From a virus: a stretch of DNA of 41,946 bases. Position 1 is the stretch's first letter; each line of letters starts with the position of its first letter. The stretch covers positions 1 through 41,946 of the IMG/VR virus record IMGVR_UViG_3300047472_000375, one strand, 5' to 3'. Below the pieces are notes generated by a model. It saw only the letters and a program-made list of their open reading frames with translations, was not told the origin of the DNA and ran no database searches. The translations under genes and the position numbers were made by a program. Below, one piece after another: positions 8,487 to 16,751 of the stretch.

Positions 8487-9461
8487 TCAGGCGATGGAGC
8501 TGCCGCCCGCAATCATGCGCTGCGTCGCGGCGCGGTTGATCGACAGACCCGGTGCGCCGACGTAGCCGCCGCCCATCGCTGACGACGAAGCACCGAAGCC
8601 CGTCGACATCGGCGCGCCGCCGGACGGCAGGAACGCACCGAGCAGGCCGCCGAAGCTGGACAGGATCGCGCCGTAATACTGGTTGCGCGCTTCCAGTTCG
8701 ATGCTGGTGCCCTGCGCGATGCCCTGGGCGGCGCGGCCGAAGTCGTTGACCGCATCGGCCTTGATACCGCGGCCAATGTTGAACAACTGCAGCTTGCGGT
8801 TGAAGTACTTGTCGCGGCGGTTGTCCTGCCGCTCTTCGAGGAAGCGGCGGACCTTCTCCTTGGCGTCCGCCGTGGCGCGGGCTTCCTCGATCGCGATCTC
8901 GCGCTCACCCGCCAGCACCGCGCCCAGGCAATAGCGGTTGCGGCGACGCTGCAGCTGCTGGCGGGCGATCGTGAACTGCAGGCGCACGTCGGCGACCGCG
9001 CGGTTGGCCTGCGCCTCGATGTCCTCCGTGTACTCCGGGCGCTGACACACGGTGTCGACCGTGGTGTTTTCGCACGGCGCAAAGTGGACGCTGTAGCGAC
9101 CGTACTCCTCGTCGGCAATCGTCTGCTGGCGGTCGGCGATGTCGTACTGCTTATCGGCCGCATCCTCCGCGGCGTCAAACGCCTTGTCAGCCAGGTACGT
9201 CTGCGCTGCCGCGTAGGCCGCCTGCGCGATCGCCCAGTCAGTTCGCCAACTCTCCTGCTCTTCCTGCCACGCGGTGACGTCCTGTTCGTGGCGGGCGCGC
9301 CAGGCGTCGTCGTTGGCCTTGGCCTGCGAAGCCCAGGTGTCGGCATTGGCCTGCTGGTTCAGCCACAGCTGGTTCTGCGCCGCATAGACGCCGTTCTCCA
9401 GGCTGGCCTGCATCGGCATCTGCAGGCCCTGCCAGTTGCTGATGACCACTGCCGAGCCCAT
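8487..9461 (-). CDS. Internal virion protein (T7 gp14-like position)
   Basis: 324 aa. The start at 9461 (MGSAVVISNW) is preceded by an AGGTGA ribosome site; the longer open frame to 9602 lies over the upstream gene. The sequence is strongly helical and rich in Ala, Gln, Asp, Glu and Trp, with heptad-like stretches at about 20-110 and 140-240. A Gly/Ala/Ser-rich segment near 270-305 (GAILSSFGGLLGAFLPSGGA) could insert in membrane. There is no catalytic motif. Size, composition and its place directly before the SLT-bearing protein fit the smallest ejection protein of podoviruses; the homology is inferred from style and synteny. Confidence 0.65.
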   Translation of the reverse strand: MGSAVVISNWQGLQMPMQASLENGVYAAQNQLWLNQQANADTWASQAKANDDAWRARHEQDVTAWQEEQESWRTDWAIAQAAYAAAQTYLADKAFDAAEDAADKQYDIADRQQTIADEEYGRYSVHFAPCENTTVDTVCQRPEYTEDIEAQANRAVADVRLQFTIARQQLQRRRNRYCLGAVLAGEREIAIEEARATADAKEKVRRFLEERQDNRRDKYFNRKLQLFNIGRGIKADAVNDFGRAAQGIAQGTSIELEARNQYYGAILSSFGGLLGAFLPSGGAPMSTGFGASSSAMGGGYVGAPGLSINRAATQRMIAGGSSIA

Positions 9462-9469
9462 AACGTCAC

Positions 9470-9937
9470 CTAAGGTTTCAAGCTCATTACCGTCCCGGCC
9501 TTGGCAAAGCCGAGCTGGGACGTGGCCGCCGCCAAGGCAGCCTCGCTCTCGGAATTCATCAGGAAGAAGCGGACTTCTGAGGCGCCCTGCACCTTCGCCC
9601 ACTCCACGAAAGCACGGATCAGTTCAGTGGCCACGTCGGCACCGCGGTGCTCGGGTGCCACGTACAGCAGGATGTCCTGCGCGAGGGTGCGGCTTTCCAA
9701 CAGGAAGCTGGCCTGCGCGCCTCCAAGGAAACCCGCCGTCACACCGTCCACTTCCGCGACCGCGAAGAACAGCTGCGGGTTGGCGCCCGTTACGGCCGCC
9801 GTCATAGCGCTCAATGCGCGCAGCGTGTCCGGCCTGGCGTTGGCGTCCAGTTCGCGCGTCGCCGCCGGCAGCATCCCGATGGCGTCCTGCAGGTGGCGGT
9901 AGTTGCACTCACCTTGCGCGAAGACCCGCACCACCAT
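9470..9937 (-). CDS. GNAT-fold phage protein (gp13-like acetyltransferase)
   Basis: 155 aa. Shows the GNAT pattern: a core strand AQDILLYVAPEHRG (about residues 88-101) followed by the acetyl-CoA pyrophosphate-binding type sequence HRGADVATELIRAF, then a final strand with LGFAKAGTVMSL. GNAT-like proteins of this size occur beside internal virion genes in T7-type phages (gp13 family), where they help virion assembly. Whether this one acetylates anything is unknown. It lies 8 bp upstream of the internal virion protein start and 6 bp after the preceding small gene, so it is co-transcribed with them. Confidence 0.75.
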   Translation of the reverse strand: MVVRVFAQGECNYRHLQDAIGMLPAATRELDANARPDTLRALSAMTAAVTGANPQLFFAVAEVDGVTAGFLGGAQASFLLESRTLAQDILLYVAPEHRGADVATELIRAFVEWAKVQGASEVRFFLMNSESEAALAAATSQLGFAKAGTVMSLKP

Positions 9938-9943
9938 CTCCCT

Positions 9944-10183
9944 TCAACCGTTCAGTTCGTGCGGCTCAATGAACCGCTCGACCTTGATTTGGTAAACAAG
10001 AAAGATCTCGCGACGAATACCACCGCGATCCTTAACCATGGGGTGACACAAATGATCACGTGTGGCGGGGTCACCCGGCGATAACGTGTAAGACCGGCCC
10101 TGCTTGTAGACCCAAACCCTGGCGACCTCATCGTCACCACGCTTCCCCTCTGCCACGCAGCACAACGTCCGTGCTTTCGACAT
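9944..10183 (-). CDS. Small phage protein of unknown function
   Basis: 79 aa starting MSKARTLCCVAEGKRG, with an AGGAG ribosome site. No domain is recognised; it has mixed charge and a central Arg/Lys-rich part. It is the first gene downstream of the terminator that closes the TonB-receptor gene, and leads into the GNAT and ejection genes with 6-8 bp gaps. No promoter is visible in the 30 bases between that terminator and this start, so how it is transcribed is unclear. Confidence 0.6.
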   Translation of the reverse strand: MSKARTLCCVAEGKRGDDEVARVWVYKQGRSYTLSPGDPATRDHLCHPMVKDRGGIRREIFLVYQIKVERFIEPHELNG

Positions 10184-10214
10184 CTCAGTACGCTCCTGAT
10201 CGCAACCGCGGACA

Positions 10215-10243
10215 CAGCCAGCCCCGCCGAGCGGGGCTGGCTG
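10215..10243 (-). terminator. Strong intrinsic-type hairpin ending the TonB-receptor gene
   Basis: A 13-bp perfect stem (10215-10227 with 10231-10243) and a three-base loop, beginning 7 bp past the receptor stop codon. On the minus strand it is followed by TGTGTCCG, without a T tract; on the plus strand by GCTTTCATT. The stem is very stable, so pausing or termination is likely, possibly in both directions. It separates the receptor from the downstream ejection genes. Confidence 0.75.
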
Positions 10244-10250
10244 GCTTTCA

Positions 10251-13160
10251 TTAGAACCGGTAGTTCACGCCGGTGTAGAAGAACCGACCAATGTTGTCGT
10301 ACTGCGCACTGCCGAACCCGGTGCCGTACAGGTTGTACGGCGGATCCTTATCGAACAGATTGCGCACGCCCACATACAGGTTGAACCGATCCGTGAAGTC
10401 GTAGCCCAGACGCACGTCGGTGAACGTCATCGACGGCGTCTTGATCGGGTACTGCATATCTGGATCGGACGCATACTGCTCGTTGGTCACCAGAATCTGG
10501 CTGTCGACATAACGGGTGCGCCAACTGGCCTCCCAAGGCCCACGCGTGTAGGTGAGCGTCAGGATGCCCTTCCACTCCGGGTAGCCCAGCACACCACGAT
10601 TGTCGACCGTCTCGTCGGGGAAGTTCTGGAAGGGATAGTCGGTGTACTCCTCCAGGTACGTGCCTTCCAGCTTCGTCATCAGGCTGCCGCCCCACAGGTT
10701 GGCGAACGTGTAGTCGATGCCGAAGTCGATGCCCCGCGCCTTGAGCTTGGAGATGTTCATCGGCAGCACCTCCAGACCGGTGATCGCGTAGCGGTCGGTC
10801 GTGGTGCCGGCGATGTCACGGGTGATGGCATCACAAAACTCGTTGCCAATGCCACCCGCGGCATCGACGCAGCGGTCCGCGAGCTGCTGACCAGAGACGC
10901 TGCTGATGGCGTCCTCGATGTCGATGTCCCAGTAGTCGACCGTAATGCCGAAGCCCGGCAGCGCGGCCGGCGTGAACACCGCGCCGAAGGTGAAGGTCCT
11001 GCTGGTCTCTTCGCTCAGATCCGGATTGCCGCCTTGCAGGCCCCGACGCGTGGAGGTGTCATTGGGCGTCCAGCCCACTGGAATGCCCAGCGCGCTGCAG
11101 TTGGCCTGTCGCAACGCCGGATCGGCGCCGCGGCCGATGTTGGCCGCCGAGCACGGATCGCTGATCGAGAAGAAGTTGACCGACTGCGGGTTGTACAGCT
11201 CACCGATATTGGGCGCGCGCACCGCATTGGAGTAGGTACTGCGCAGGCGCAACGTGTCGTTGAAGGCCCAGTCCAGCCCCGTCTTCCAGCTGAAGGTGCT
11301 GCCCACCGTGGTGTAGTCGGACGCACGACCGGCGATGTCCAGGTTGACGTTCTGGGCGAACGCCATGTCGGCCAGCAGCGGGACGTTGACCTCGGCAAAG
11401 AGTTCCTTGACCGAGTACTCGCCTTTCCGATTCGGGATGGCGTTGAGGAAGGTCAGACCGGCCTGCTGCCGCGAGTCGGTCACCTGCGAGCTGGTCTCCT
11501 TGCGGAACTCAACGCCCGAGGCGAAACCCACGGAACCGGCCGGCATCGCGAACAACTCCGCCTTGGACACGCTGGCCGACACCACCTGCTGGGTCAGGGT
11601 GGTCTGGCTCGGGGTCTGGGTCATGAACCAGCCCACGGCATCGGGCGACACCGCGCCTTCGCCGAAGATGCTGGTCGGGATGCAGCCTTCCAACAGGTTA
11701 CCGCCGGTGTAGGGGTCGGTCGGCCCCACCTTGCCGTCACGGGTGGCCCGACAGACGATGTTGCCGCTGGCATCGAACACCCCATCGATGGAGGCATTGA
11801 ACCGGTCGGTGATCAGGTTGTTGAGGTTGGTCCGGTCCTCCCTGGTGCGGCCGTAGTTGGCACTGGCCTCATAGGACCAGTCGGTACCGAACAGGCCTGA
11901 GAAGCCGGCCACGATGCGCCCGGTGTCGCGCGTGATGTCCTCGCCGCGGAAGCCCATGTCGGTGTTGTTCCGGTTGATGCGAATGCTGCTGAGCTTGCGC
12001 GCGTCCATGAACTGCGCCAGATCCTTGCTGAGGAAGGCGTTGTCACGGCGGATGGTGTAGGCGCCAAACGAGGGGCCGGACGTCGAGTACGCCTTGACCT
12101 TGTTCTGCACCCACTTGCTTTCAACGAAGAACTGGTGGTTTTCGTTGATATCGAAGCTGAAGTTCGCATTGACCGAGCCGGTGCTGTTCTTCGGCTGCAT
12201 CTCGCCGTACTGGTTGGGGTCCAGGTCGTCGCAGTTCGAGCAACCGCTGCGCGTGGTGTCCACCAGGCCGTCAAAGCGCTGTGGTCGGAAGCTGCCATTG
12301 GGATCAAACACGTAGCGATCGCCAACCGTAGCGGTCTTGCCATCCAGATCGAACACGCCACCGGAGGTGTACGTGTAGCCGCTGGCGTCGTGGGTCAGGA
12401 TCGTGCGGGTCTTGGTCGGATCGTTCGGGTCGGTGAGGTAACGCTGCGAATCGCGGCTGAAATGGCGGTCACGCAGGTAGAGCGGATCCTGGTTGGTGAA
12501 GCCCGCGGACAGGATGTACTGGCCGCGACCATCGGCGAGTTGGCCACCGCCGGTCGCGCTGATGGCGCGCTGGTTGAAGTTGCCCTCCTCGGAGTGGCCA
12601 ATCTGTGCGTTGAGCGTGGTCCCCTCATACGATCTCTTGAGGATGAAGTTCACCACGCCGCTGACCGCGTCGGCACCGTAGATGGCCGAGGAGCCACCGG
12701 TGAGGATCTCCACACGCTCGATCATCGCGGCGGGAATCGTGTTGACGTCGACCGCCGAGGTGCCGGCCGAGCTGGCCACATGGCGGCGTCCGTTGACCAG
12801 CACGAGGGTGCGGTCATCGCCCAGGCCACGCAGGTCCAGCAGGTTCAGGCCGGCGGTGCCGATGAAGCGCGTGGAGTTGCCGAGCGAGAACGTGGTCGAC
12901 AGCTGCGGCAGGGTATTGAGGACGTCGCCCAGCGTAATGGCGCCGGTCGCCTTGATGTCTTCGGCGGTCAGCGTGCCCACCGGGGCCGCCGACAGGTAGT
13001 CAACCCGGGGGATACGCGAACCGGTCACCGTGACCGTATCGAGTCGTTTGATATCGGCGTCTTCGCCCGCAGTGACTTCCTCGTTCTGGGCGTGCGCGAT
13101 CGGCGCAGCGGCGGCCATGAGAATGGTGCAGATCGCGCTCGTCAATGTCCTTCTGTACAT
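10251..13160 (-). CDS. TonB-dependent outer-membrane receptor
   Basis: 969 aa, full length. Signal peptide at residues 1-24 (hydrophobic core TSAICTILMAAAAPIAHA). A TonB box-like segment DTVTVTGSRIP lies at 41-51. The plug domain runs about 55-170 with LRGLGDDRTLVLVNGRR and the conserved VERVEILTGGSSAIYGADAVSGVVNFILK region. A 22-strand-type barrel follows, ending in aromatic YTGVNYRF as expected for BAM-assembled barrels. Such receptors take up siderophores, sugars, vitamins or peptides using the TonB-ExbBD motor; the substrate cannot be read from sequence. It is an intact bacterial-style gene placed between phage tail and ejection genes, with its own terminator and a divergent neighbour. 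I infer cargo (moron-like) carried by the prophage; a host fragment joined by rearrangement is the alternative. Confidence 0.95.
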   Translation of the reverse strand: MYRRTLTSAICTILMAAAAPIAHAQNEEVTAGEDADIKRLDTVTVTGSRIPRVDYLSAAPVGTLTAEDIKATGAITLGDVLNTLPQLSTTFSLGNSTRFIGTAGLNLLDLRGLGDDRTLVLVNGRRHVASSAGTSAVDVNTIPAAMIERVEILTGGSSAIYGADAVSGVVNFILKRSYEGTTLNAQIGHSEEGNFNQRAISATGGGQLADGRGQYILSAGFTNQDPLYLRDRHFSRDSQRYLTDPNDPTKTRTILTHDASGYTYTSGGVFDLDGKTATVGDRYVFDPNGSFRPQRFDGLVDTTRSGCSNCDDLDPNQYGEMQPKNSTGSVNANFSFDINENHQFFVESKWVQNKVKAYSTSGPSFGAYTIRRDNAFLSKDLAQFMDARKLSSIRINRNNTDMGFRGEDITRDTGRIVAGFSGLFGTDWSYEASANYGRTREDRTNLNNLITDRFNASIDGVFDASGNIVCRATRDGKVGPTDPYTGGNLLEGCIPTSIFGEGAVSPDAVGWFMTQTPSQTTLTQQVVSASVSKAELFAMPAGSVGFASGVEFRKETSSQVTDSRQQAGLTFLNAIPNRKGEYSVKELFAEVNVPLLADMAFAQNVNLDIAGRASDYTTVGSTFSWKTGLDWAFNDTLRLRSTYSNAVRAPNIGELYNPQSVNFFSISDPCSAANIGRGADPALRQANCSALGIPVGWTPNDTSTRRGLQGGNPDLSEETSRTFTFGAVFTPAALPGFGITVDYWDIDIEDAISSVSGQQLADRCVDAAGGIGNEFCDAITRDIAGTTTDRYAITGLEVLPMNISKLKARGIDFGIDYTFANLWGGSLMTKLEGTYLEEYTDYPFQNFPDETVDNRGVLGYPEWKGILTLTYTRGPWEASWRTRYVDSQILVTNEQYASDPDMQYPIKTPSMTFTDVRLGYDFTDRFNLYVGVRNLFDKDPPYNLYGTGFGSAQYDNIGRFFYTGVNYRF

Positions 13161-13517
13161 CCGTTGTTTCCCTCGTGCGTTTGTCTTGGCGAGCCATCAG
13201 CACGGCCGCCCATGCGAGGGCAGTCCGCGTTTTCGCCAAATCTGAAGTGATGATTCCCTGAGCCCGATTGAGTGATCTCAACCGAGTCCGCTATCACTCG
13301 CTCGCACGGGCAGGAATAGCAATACGAAAAGTCTCAAAGTTTCAGCACACACGGGAGAAATTGTCGTGGTTCGAAACTGATAGTTGCGACACCGCTGTCG
13401 AACAGGCGCTTCGGTACTCATGAATGCCAAAGCGCATTACCATCGACGACGAGAAACGTTCACCCGACGGCGCTGTTCGCCAGTCAAGTTCATCAGCCCC
13501 AAGGAAAGGATTGCCCG
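13161..13517. promoter_or_regulatory. Divergent intergenic region between TonB receptor and membrane protein
   Basis: 357 bases with no supported gene. It must contain the promoters for both divergent genes. TTGAGA appears twice on the minus strand, but neither copy has a good -10 partner at 16-18 bp, so I do not name a promoter. Base composition is lower in G+C (13300-13390) than in the flanking genes, which fits a regulatory region. Ribosome sites are clear at both ends: GAGGG for the receptor and AAGGAAAGGA for the membrane protein. Confidence 0.5.
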
Positions 13518-14024
13518 ATGCGCGACGTCCAACGAACCACCTTCACCATGTATCCCTTGTGGATGGTATGGCTGGGCCGCTTCCTGCTGTATTTCGGGCT
13601 GGTCATGGCCCCCGCAGCCATCGCCTCGTGGTTGGGCGAACAGATTCCCTCGTCGCTGCAGCCGGCGGGAAAGGTGGCGGTCAACGTGGTTCTGCTGCCG
13701 TTGCTGTTCGCCGGTCTCTATTGGCTCCTCTGGCGCGCGGGCTCTCGCGCACAGAACTTCATCTGGCTGGTGGCATTCCTCTTCGGCCTGATGGCAGTCA
13801 TGCAGACGCGGCAAGCGATGGCGACCGGCGACATCAGTCGCTGGGTCGGCGCGCTCCTTTGCACGGTATATACCGTGGGCTATGGCGCACTGGCGCTGTG
13901 GGGCTGGCGTCGCAACCGCCGCAATGAAGAGCACCATTACGCCGCTGCACGGCAGTCGCAGATCGACCTGCATGCCGAAGCCATCTTGCGCGCCGAGGAA
14001 TTGAAGCGGGAACGCGGCGGCTAA
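13518..14024 (+). CDS. Four-helix inner-membrane protein of unknown function
   Basis: 168 aa, ATG preceded by AAGGAAAGGA. Four hydrophobic segments are visible: about 14-40, 53-71, 80-96 and 106-128. An Arg-rich loop follows (WGWRRNRRNEEHH) and then a charged helical cytoplasmic tail (ILRAEELKRERGG). No family is recognised. It is transcribed away from the TonB receptor and converges on the phage tail gene, whose stop is only 14 bp away. It is one of very few plus-strand genes in the late region, so I treat it and the receptor as one cassette. Roles could include modulation of TonB-linked uptake or superinfection exclusion, but nothing in the sequence decides this. Confidence 0.8.
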   Translation: MRDVQRTTFTMYPLWMVWLGRFLLYFGLVMAPAAIASWLGEQIPSSLQPAGKVAVNVVLLPLLFAGLYWLLWRAGSRAQNFIWLVAFLFGLMAVMQTRQAMATGDISRWVGALLCTVYTVGYGALALWGWRRNRRNEEHHYAAARQSQIDLHAEAILRAEELKRERGG

Positions 14025-14038
14025 CCTGCCGCCCGCCT

Positions 14039-14054
14039 TCACGCGACCGCGTGA
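14039..14054. other. Perfect 7-bp inverted repeat at convergent gene ends
   Basis: TCACGCG, two bases, CGCGTGA. It covers the stop codon of the tail protein gene and lies 14 bp from the stop of the convergent membrane-protein gene. It could slow convergent transcription, but has no T tract on either side. Confidence 0.35.
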
Positions 14055-15691
14055 CTGAGTTCGCGCACCCCCGTGGCGATTGCGATCTCGCGCACGGCCT
14101 GCGCCCCACTGACTTCCACGCTGAACTCGACGTTGCGACTGCTCGACGGCAACCGGAATGCCGCCGAATGCTTCACGCATCGATCCAGCGCGACGCGTCC
14201 ATCGGTGATCCACTGGAACCGCATGCCGGCCGGCGCTGTCGACGGCCATGGGTAGCCGTCCAACGCGACCCGCGCCGCCGCGAAGTTGGCCTGACCCGCG
14301 GCATCGACCTGCTTGCTGCGCCACCGGTACGGCAAGAACTCCGCGGCAGCATCCCATTCGTGGACCACGTTACCGAACGCCAGGTACAGCTTGCCGTCGC
14401 GGGTCGTGTGCAGTGCATTGGTCGTGAGCGTCAGCGGCATCAGCTCGTTGTGTTCGATGCCGTCGTCGACGATGCCATCATGAATGTCGAACAGGAACGC
14501 CGCGGCACAGGTCGCCGCTATGTACTGGCCGTCGACGATGGCGCCAATCATTGTGTGCGGCAGCAGCGCCTGCCAATCGTCTTTTGCGTACCAGGGCCCG
14601 GTTATCAAGGCCATGCGTCGGCCGGACAGCTGCATCAAGCCCGACGGGGTGGCGTACACAGCGCCATCTGGCGCAGCCACAGCAGACTTTGGTGACTCAA
14701 TCGGCGCGGACACTGGGAACCGGAACGCCTGCCGGCAGCACTTGCCGTCCACGCATTCTTCGGCGATCGCATAGGGATGGCCATCGGTCAGCGCATACAG
14801 GGCGCCATTGCTCCACACCAGCGCGCAGACCGTGTCGTCCAGCGCCAGCAGGTAGTCGACCGGCCATGCCTGCGGCTGGTACGGCTCAGAGAACCAAACC
14901 TGCCGCCCAACCGCGCCGGCCAGTACGCCGTCGGGCAGCTGCGTGATGCAATGCAGTCCACCCGGCGGCGGGGTGTAGGTGAGCGATACGTTCGCCTCTG
15001 CCAAGGCATCGCTGGCCATGGCGTCATCGAACGTCTGCGCGACCGGCGGCAGCTCGGCGACGAACAGGTACGAACTCGACGTAGGCGCTGCGGCCTGCGT
15101 GCCATCAACGAACCCTTCCGCCACCCGGTACAGCCGGACCGCGGCGATGTCCCAGTCGGTCGGTGGTGCCGGAATCGTCACCCGGGCGACCGCGCCCTCG
15201 TGCATGTCCAGCAACGGATCGCTGGTCAGCGACGGCGCGCCTTCCTCGCCAAAGGAATTGACGTAGGTGATGACGTAGATCCGGCTGCTGGTGGTCTGGA
15301 TCGGCTTGCTGGCATCCAGCGCCATCGCGCTGGGCCGCTCCGGCACCGGCAGGCCGACACGCTGCCAGACCAGTTCGGTGCCGGCCTCAGCCTGCTCGGC
15401 CACCAATGGATAGTCGGCCACGCCGGTGACGTAGACCCGTTCGCAGGTCGGCAGCCACTCGGCCACATCCACACACGGATCGTCCCAAGTCAGCCAACGG
15501 CACCCGAACCGGTGCATCGTGCGCACGCAGACGTCCGGCGCGGTGTGGACCGGCAACGGCATCCGGAACGGAGCCAGCGCGCCGTGCCACAAGCGCACGT
15601 TCTCGGCCTCGCTCGCCATGTTCCCGCGCAGCAGGGATCGCGCATAACGCGGGGCCACGCCGCCGAAGTTGGCCAGGCGAATGACGGCCAC
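14039..15691 (-). CDS. Phage tail / tubular structural protein (gp12-like)
   Basis: 550 aa. The start MAVIRLANFGGVAPRYARSL and the following NVRLWHGALAPFR resemble the N-termini of podoviral tail proteins in which a short motif (INFxGxxPR) precedes a beta-propeller-like body. The interior has repeated strands around small-residue turns (AAPDGAVYATPSGLMQLSG; TRDGKLYLAFGNVVHEWD), consistent with a tail tube/nozzle protein. It contains at least ten cysteines, many for a virion protein. It is the last tail gene before the TonB cassette, and its start directly follows the Ntn-hydrolase-like gene's stop. The assignment as nozzle is by order and style, not by a diagnostic motif. Confidence 0.7.
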   Translation of the reverse strand: MAVIRLANFGGVAPRYARSLLRGNMASEAENVRLWHGALAPFRMPLPVHTAPDVCVRTMHRFGCRWLTWDDPCVDVAEWLPTCERVYVTGVADYPLVAEQAEAGTELVWQRVGLPVPERPSAMALDASKPIQTTSSRIYVITYVNSFGEEGAPSLTSDPLLDMHEGAVARVTIPAPPTDWDIAAVRLYRVAEGFVDGTQAAAPTSSSYLFVAELPPVAQTFDDAMASDALAEANVSLTYTPPPGGLHCITQLPDGVLAGAVGRQVWFSEPYQPQAWPVDYLLALDDTVCALVWSNGALYALTDGHPYAIAEECVDGKCCRQAFRFPVSAPIESPKSAVAAPDGAVYATPSGLMQLSGRRMALITGPWYAKDDWQALLPHTMIGAIVDGQYIAATCAAAFLFDIHDGIVDDGIEHNELMPLTLTTNALHTTRDGKLYLAFGNVVHEWDAAAEFLPYRWRSKQVDAAGQANFAAARVALDGYPWPSTAPAGMRFQWITDGRVALDRCVKHSAAFRLPSSSRNVEFSVEVSGAQAVREIAIATGVRELSHAVA

Positions 15692-16135
15692 CTAGAACCC
15701 CACCGTATCCACACCCAAGCCGGCGTAGTCGGAACGTTTGATCGCGATCTCGACCGCCCGCCGCGCAGTGGCACCTGCCTCCAGCGCGCCCCAGGCAAAC
15801 TCCTGCCCGATGCCTTGCGCATAGATCCGCTCGCGCATGCACGAGAACGTCAGCCCGCCGCTCAACTCCCACACGCGGCAGCGCTCGTCGATGACCACGC
15901 CGCAGCAGCTGTCCGGCTCGACCTTGAACTCCGCACACTTCGGTGCGGGCGCCTCGCCGCGCAGCCACGGCAACAGCGCATTGCAGAACGGCTGACAGCC
16001 CGTGAGCGCCACCAGCCACACGCCATCATCGGCGCGCGTCACCCGGTACACCTTGCGCACACGACGCCGCACGCCACCCGACCACGAGCAACGATCCGAC
16101 GCCAAGCGCTTTCCGTCCCAGGCAATGGTGGTCAT
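15692..16135 (-). CDS. Ntn-hydrolase (proteasome/HslV-like) phage protein
   Basis: 147 aa. The N-terminus MTTIAWDGKRLASD matches the pattern of phage proteins related to proteasome beta subunits and HslV, where Met removal exposes the nucleophile Thr (TTI). The C-terminal part, GIGQEFAWGALEAGATARRA to GVDTVGF, also fits that family. It overlaps the upstream gene by ATGA (16132-16135), so it is translationally coupled. It has eight cysteines. A protease or other amidohydrolase activity in virion maturation or entry is possible, but the family is largely uncharacterised and activity is not shown. Confidence 0.6.
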   Translation of the reverse strand: MTTIAWDGKRLASDRCSWSGGVRRRVRKVYRVTRADDGVWLVALTGCQPFCNALLPWLRGEAPAPKCAEFKVEPDSCCGVVIDERCRVWELSGGLTFSCMRERIYAQGIGQEFAWGALEAGATARRAVEIAIKRSDYAGLGVDTVGF

Positions 16136-16749
16136 GGCGTCTCCGGTGGACAGCAACCACCACCGCTGTAAACGATATTCGTACCGGATTGGATCGCTAC
16201 GATCTGACCATCGCGCACGGTCACCGTAGCGTTGACGTAGGCACCGTCGACCAGCGGTGTGCTCACTGGTGCCGTCACAATGCACCCCGCGTCGTCCTGC
16301 GTGTACTGAAGATTGCCCGCGCGCCACGACGCACCGGCACAGGCAGGCACGTCCACGGTGACGTTGCAGTCGTTCGCCGTCACCGACACACGCGATGATC
16401 CGGCCTGCACGCCGCACACCGCCGGCTCGATGCCGCCAAGCCCCTGTTGGATGAAGTCGGCCAGGTTCTGCGGTGTCCACGCAAACGACACGCAGGTGCC
16501 CGCCGGCAAGGCAGTCGGCTGGGTGCCCTCCTCGCCGCGGTCGATCGCCACCGCCCCGTCGATCAGGCCGGTGGCCTTCACGACCTCGTGGGCGACGCCG
16601 TCGCCCAGCCACAGGCGGGTGTAATCGCCTTCGTTCGGCAGCGCCTCCGCCAGACGTGCAATGTCACCGGCGGATAACGGCAGGATGGTGTCATCGCGCG
16701 CCAGCTTCGACGCCAGCAGCGCCTTGTAGCCCACGGCTGGCTGGAACAT
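16132..16749 (-). CDS. Cysteine-rich phage structural-region protein, unknown function
   Basis: 205 aa. I prefer the ATG at 16749 (MFQPAVGYKALLASKLARDD), with GAGG nine bases upstream, over an in-frame TTG at 16755. The first 90 residues read as a mixed alpha/beta domain (LWLGDGVAHEVVKATGLIDG). The rest is beta-rich, Thr/Val/Ala-rich and ends SGGGCCPPETP. Seven cysteines. No domain recognised. Likely virion-associated from its place in the tail/connector operon. Confidence 0.7.
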   Translation of the reverse strand: MFQPAVGYKALLASKLARDDTILPLSAGDIARLAEALPNEGDYTRLWLGDGVAHEVVKATGLIDGAVAIDRGEEGTQPTALPAGTCVSFAWTPQNLADFIQQGLGGIEPAVCGVQAGSSRVSVTANDCNVTVDVPACAGASWRAGNLQYTQDDAGCIVTAPVSTPLVDGAYVNATVTVRDGQIVAIQSGTNIVYSGGGCCPPETP

Positions 16750-16751
16750 GG

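Noticed and set aside
13300-13400. Sigma-70 promoter for the TonB receptor (TTGAGA boxes)
   Set aside because: Two TTGAGA strings are present, but neither has a reasonable -10 hexamer at normal spacing.
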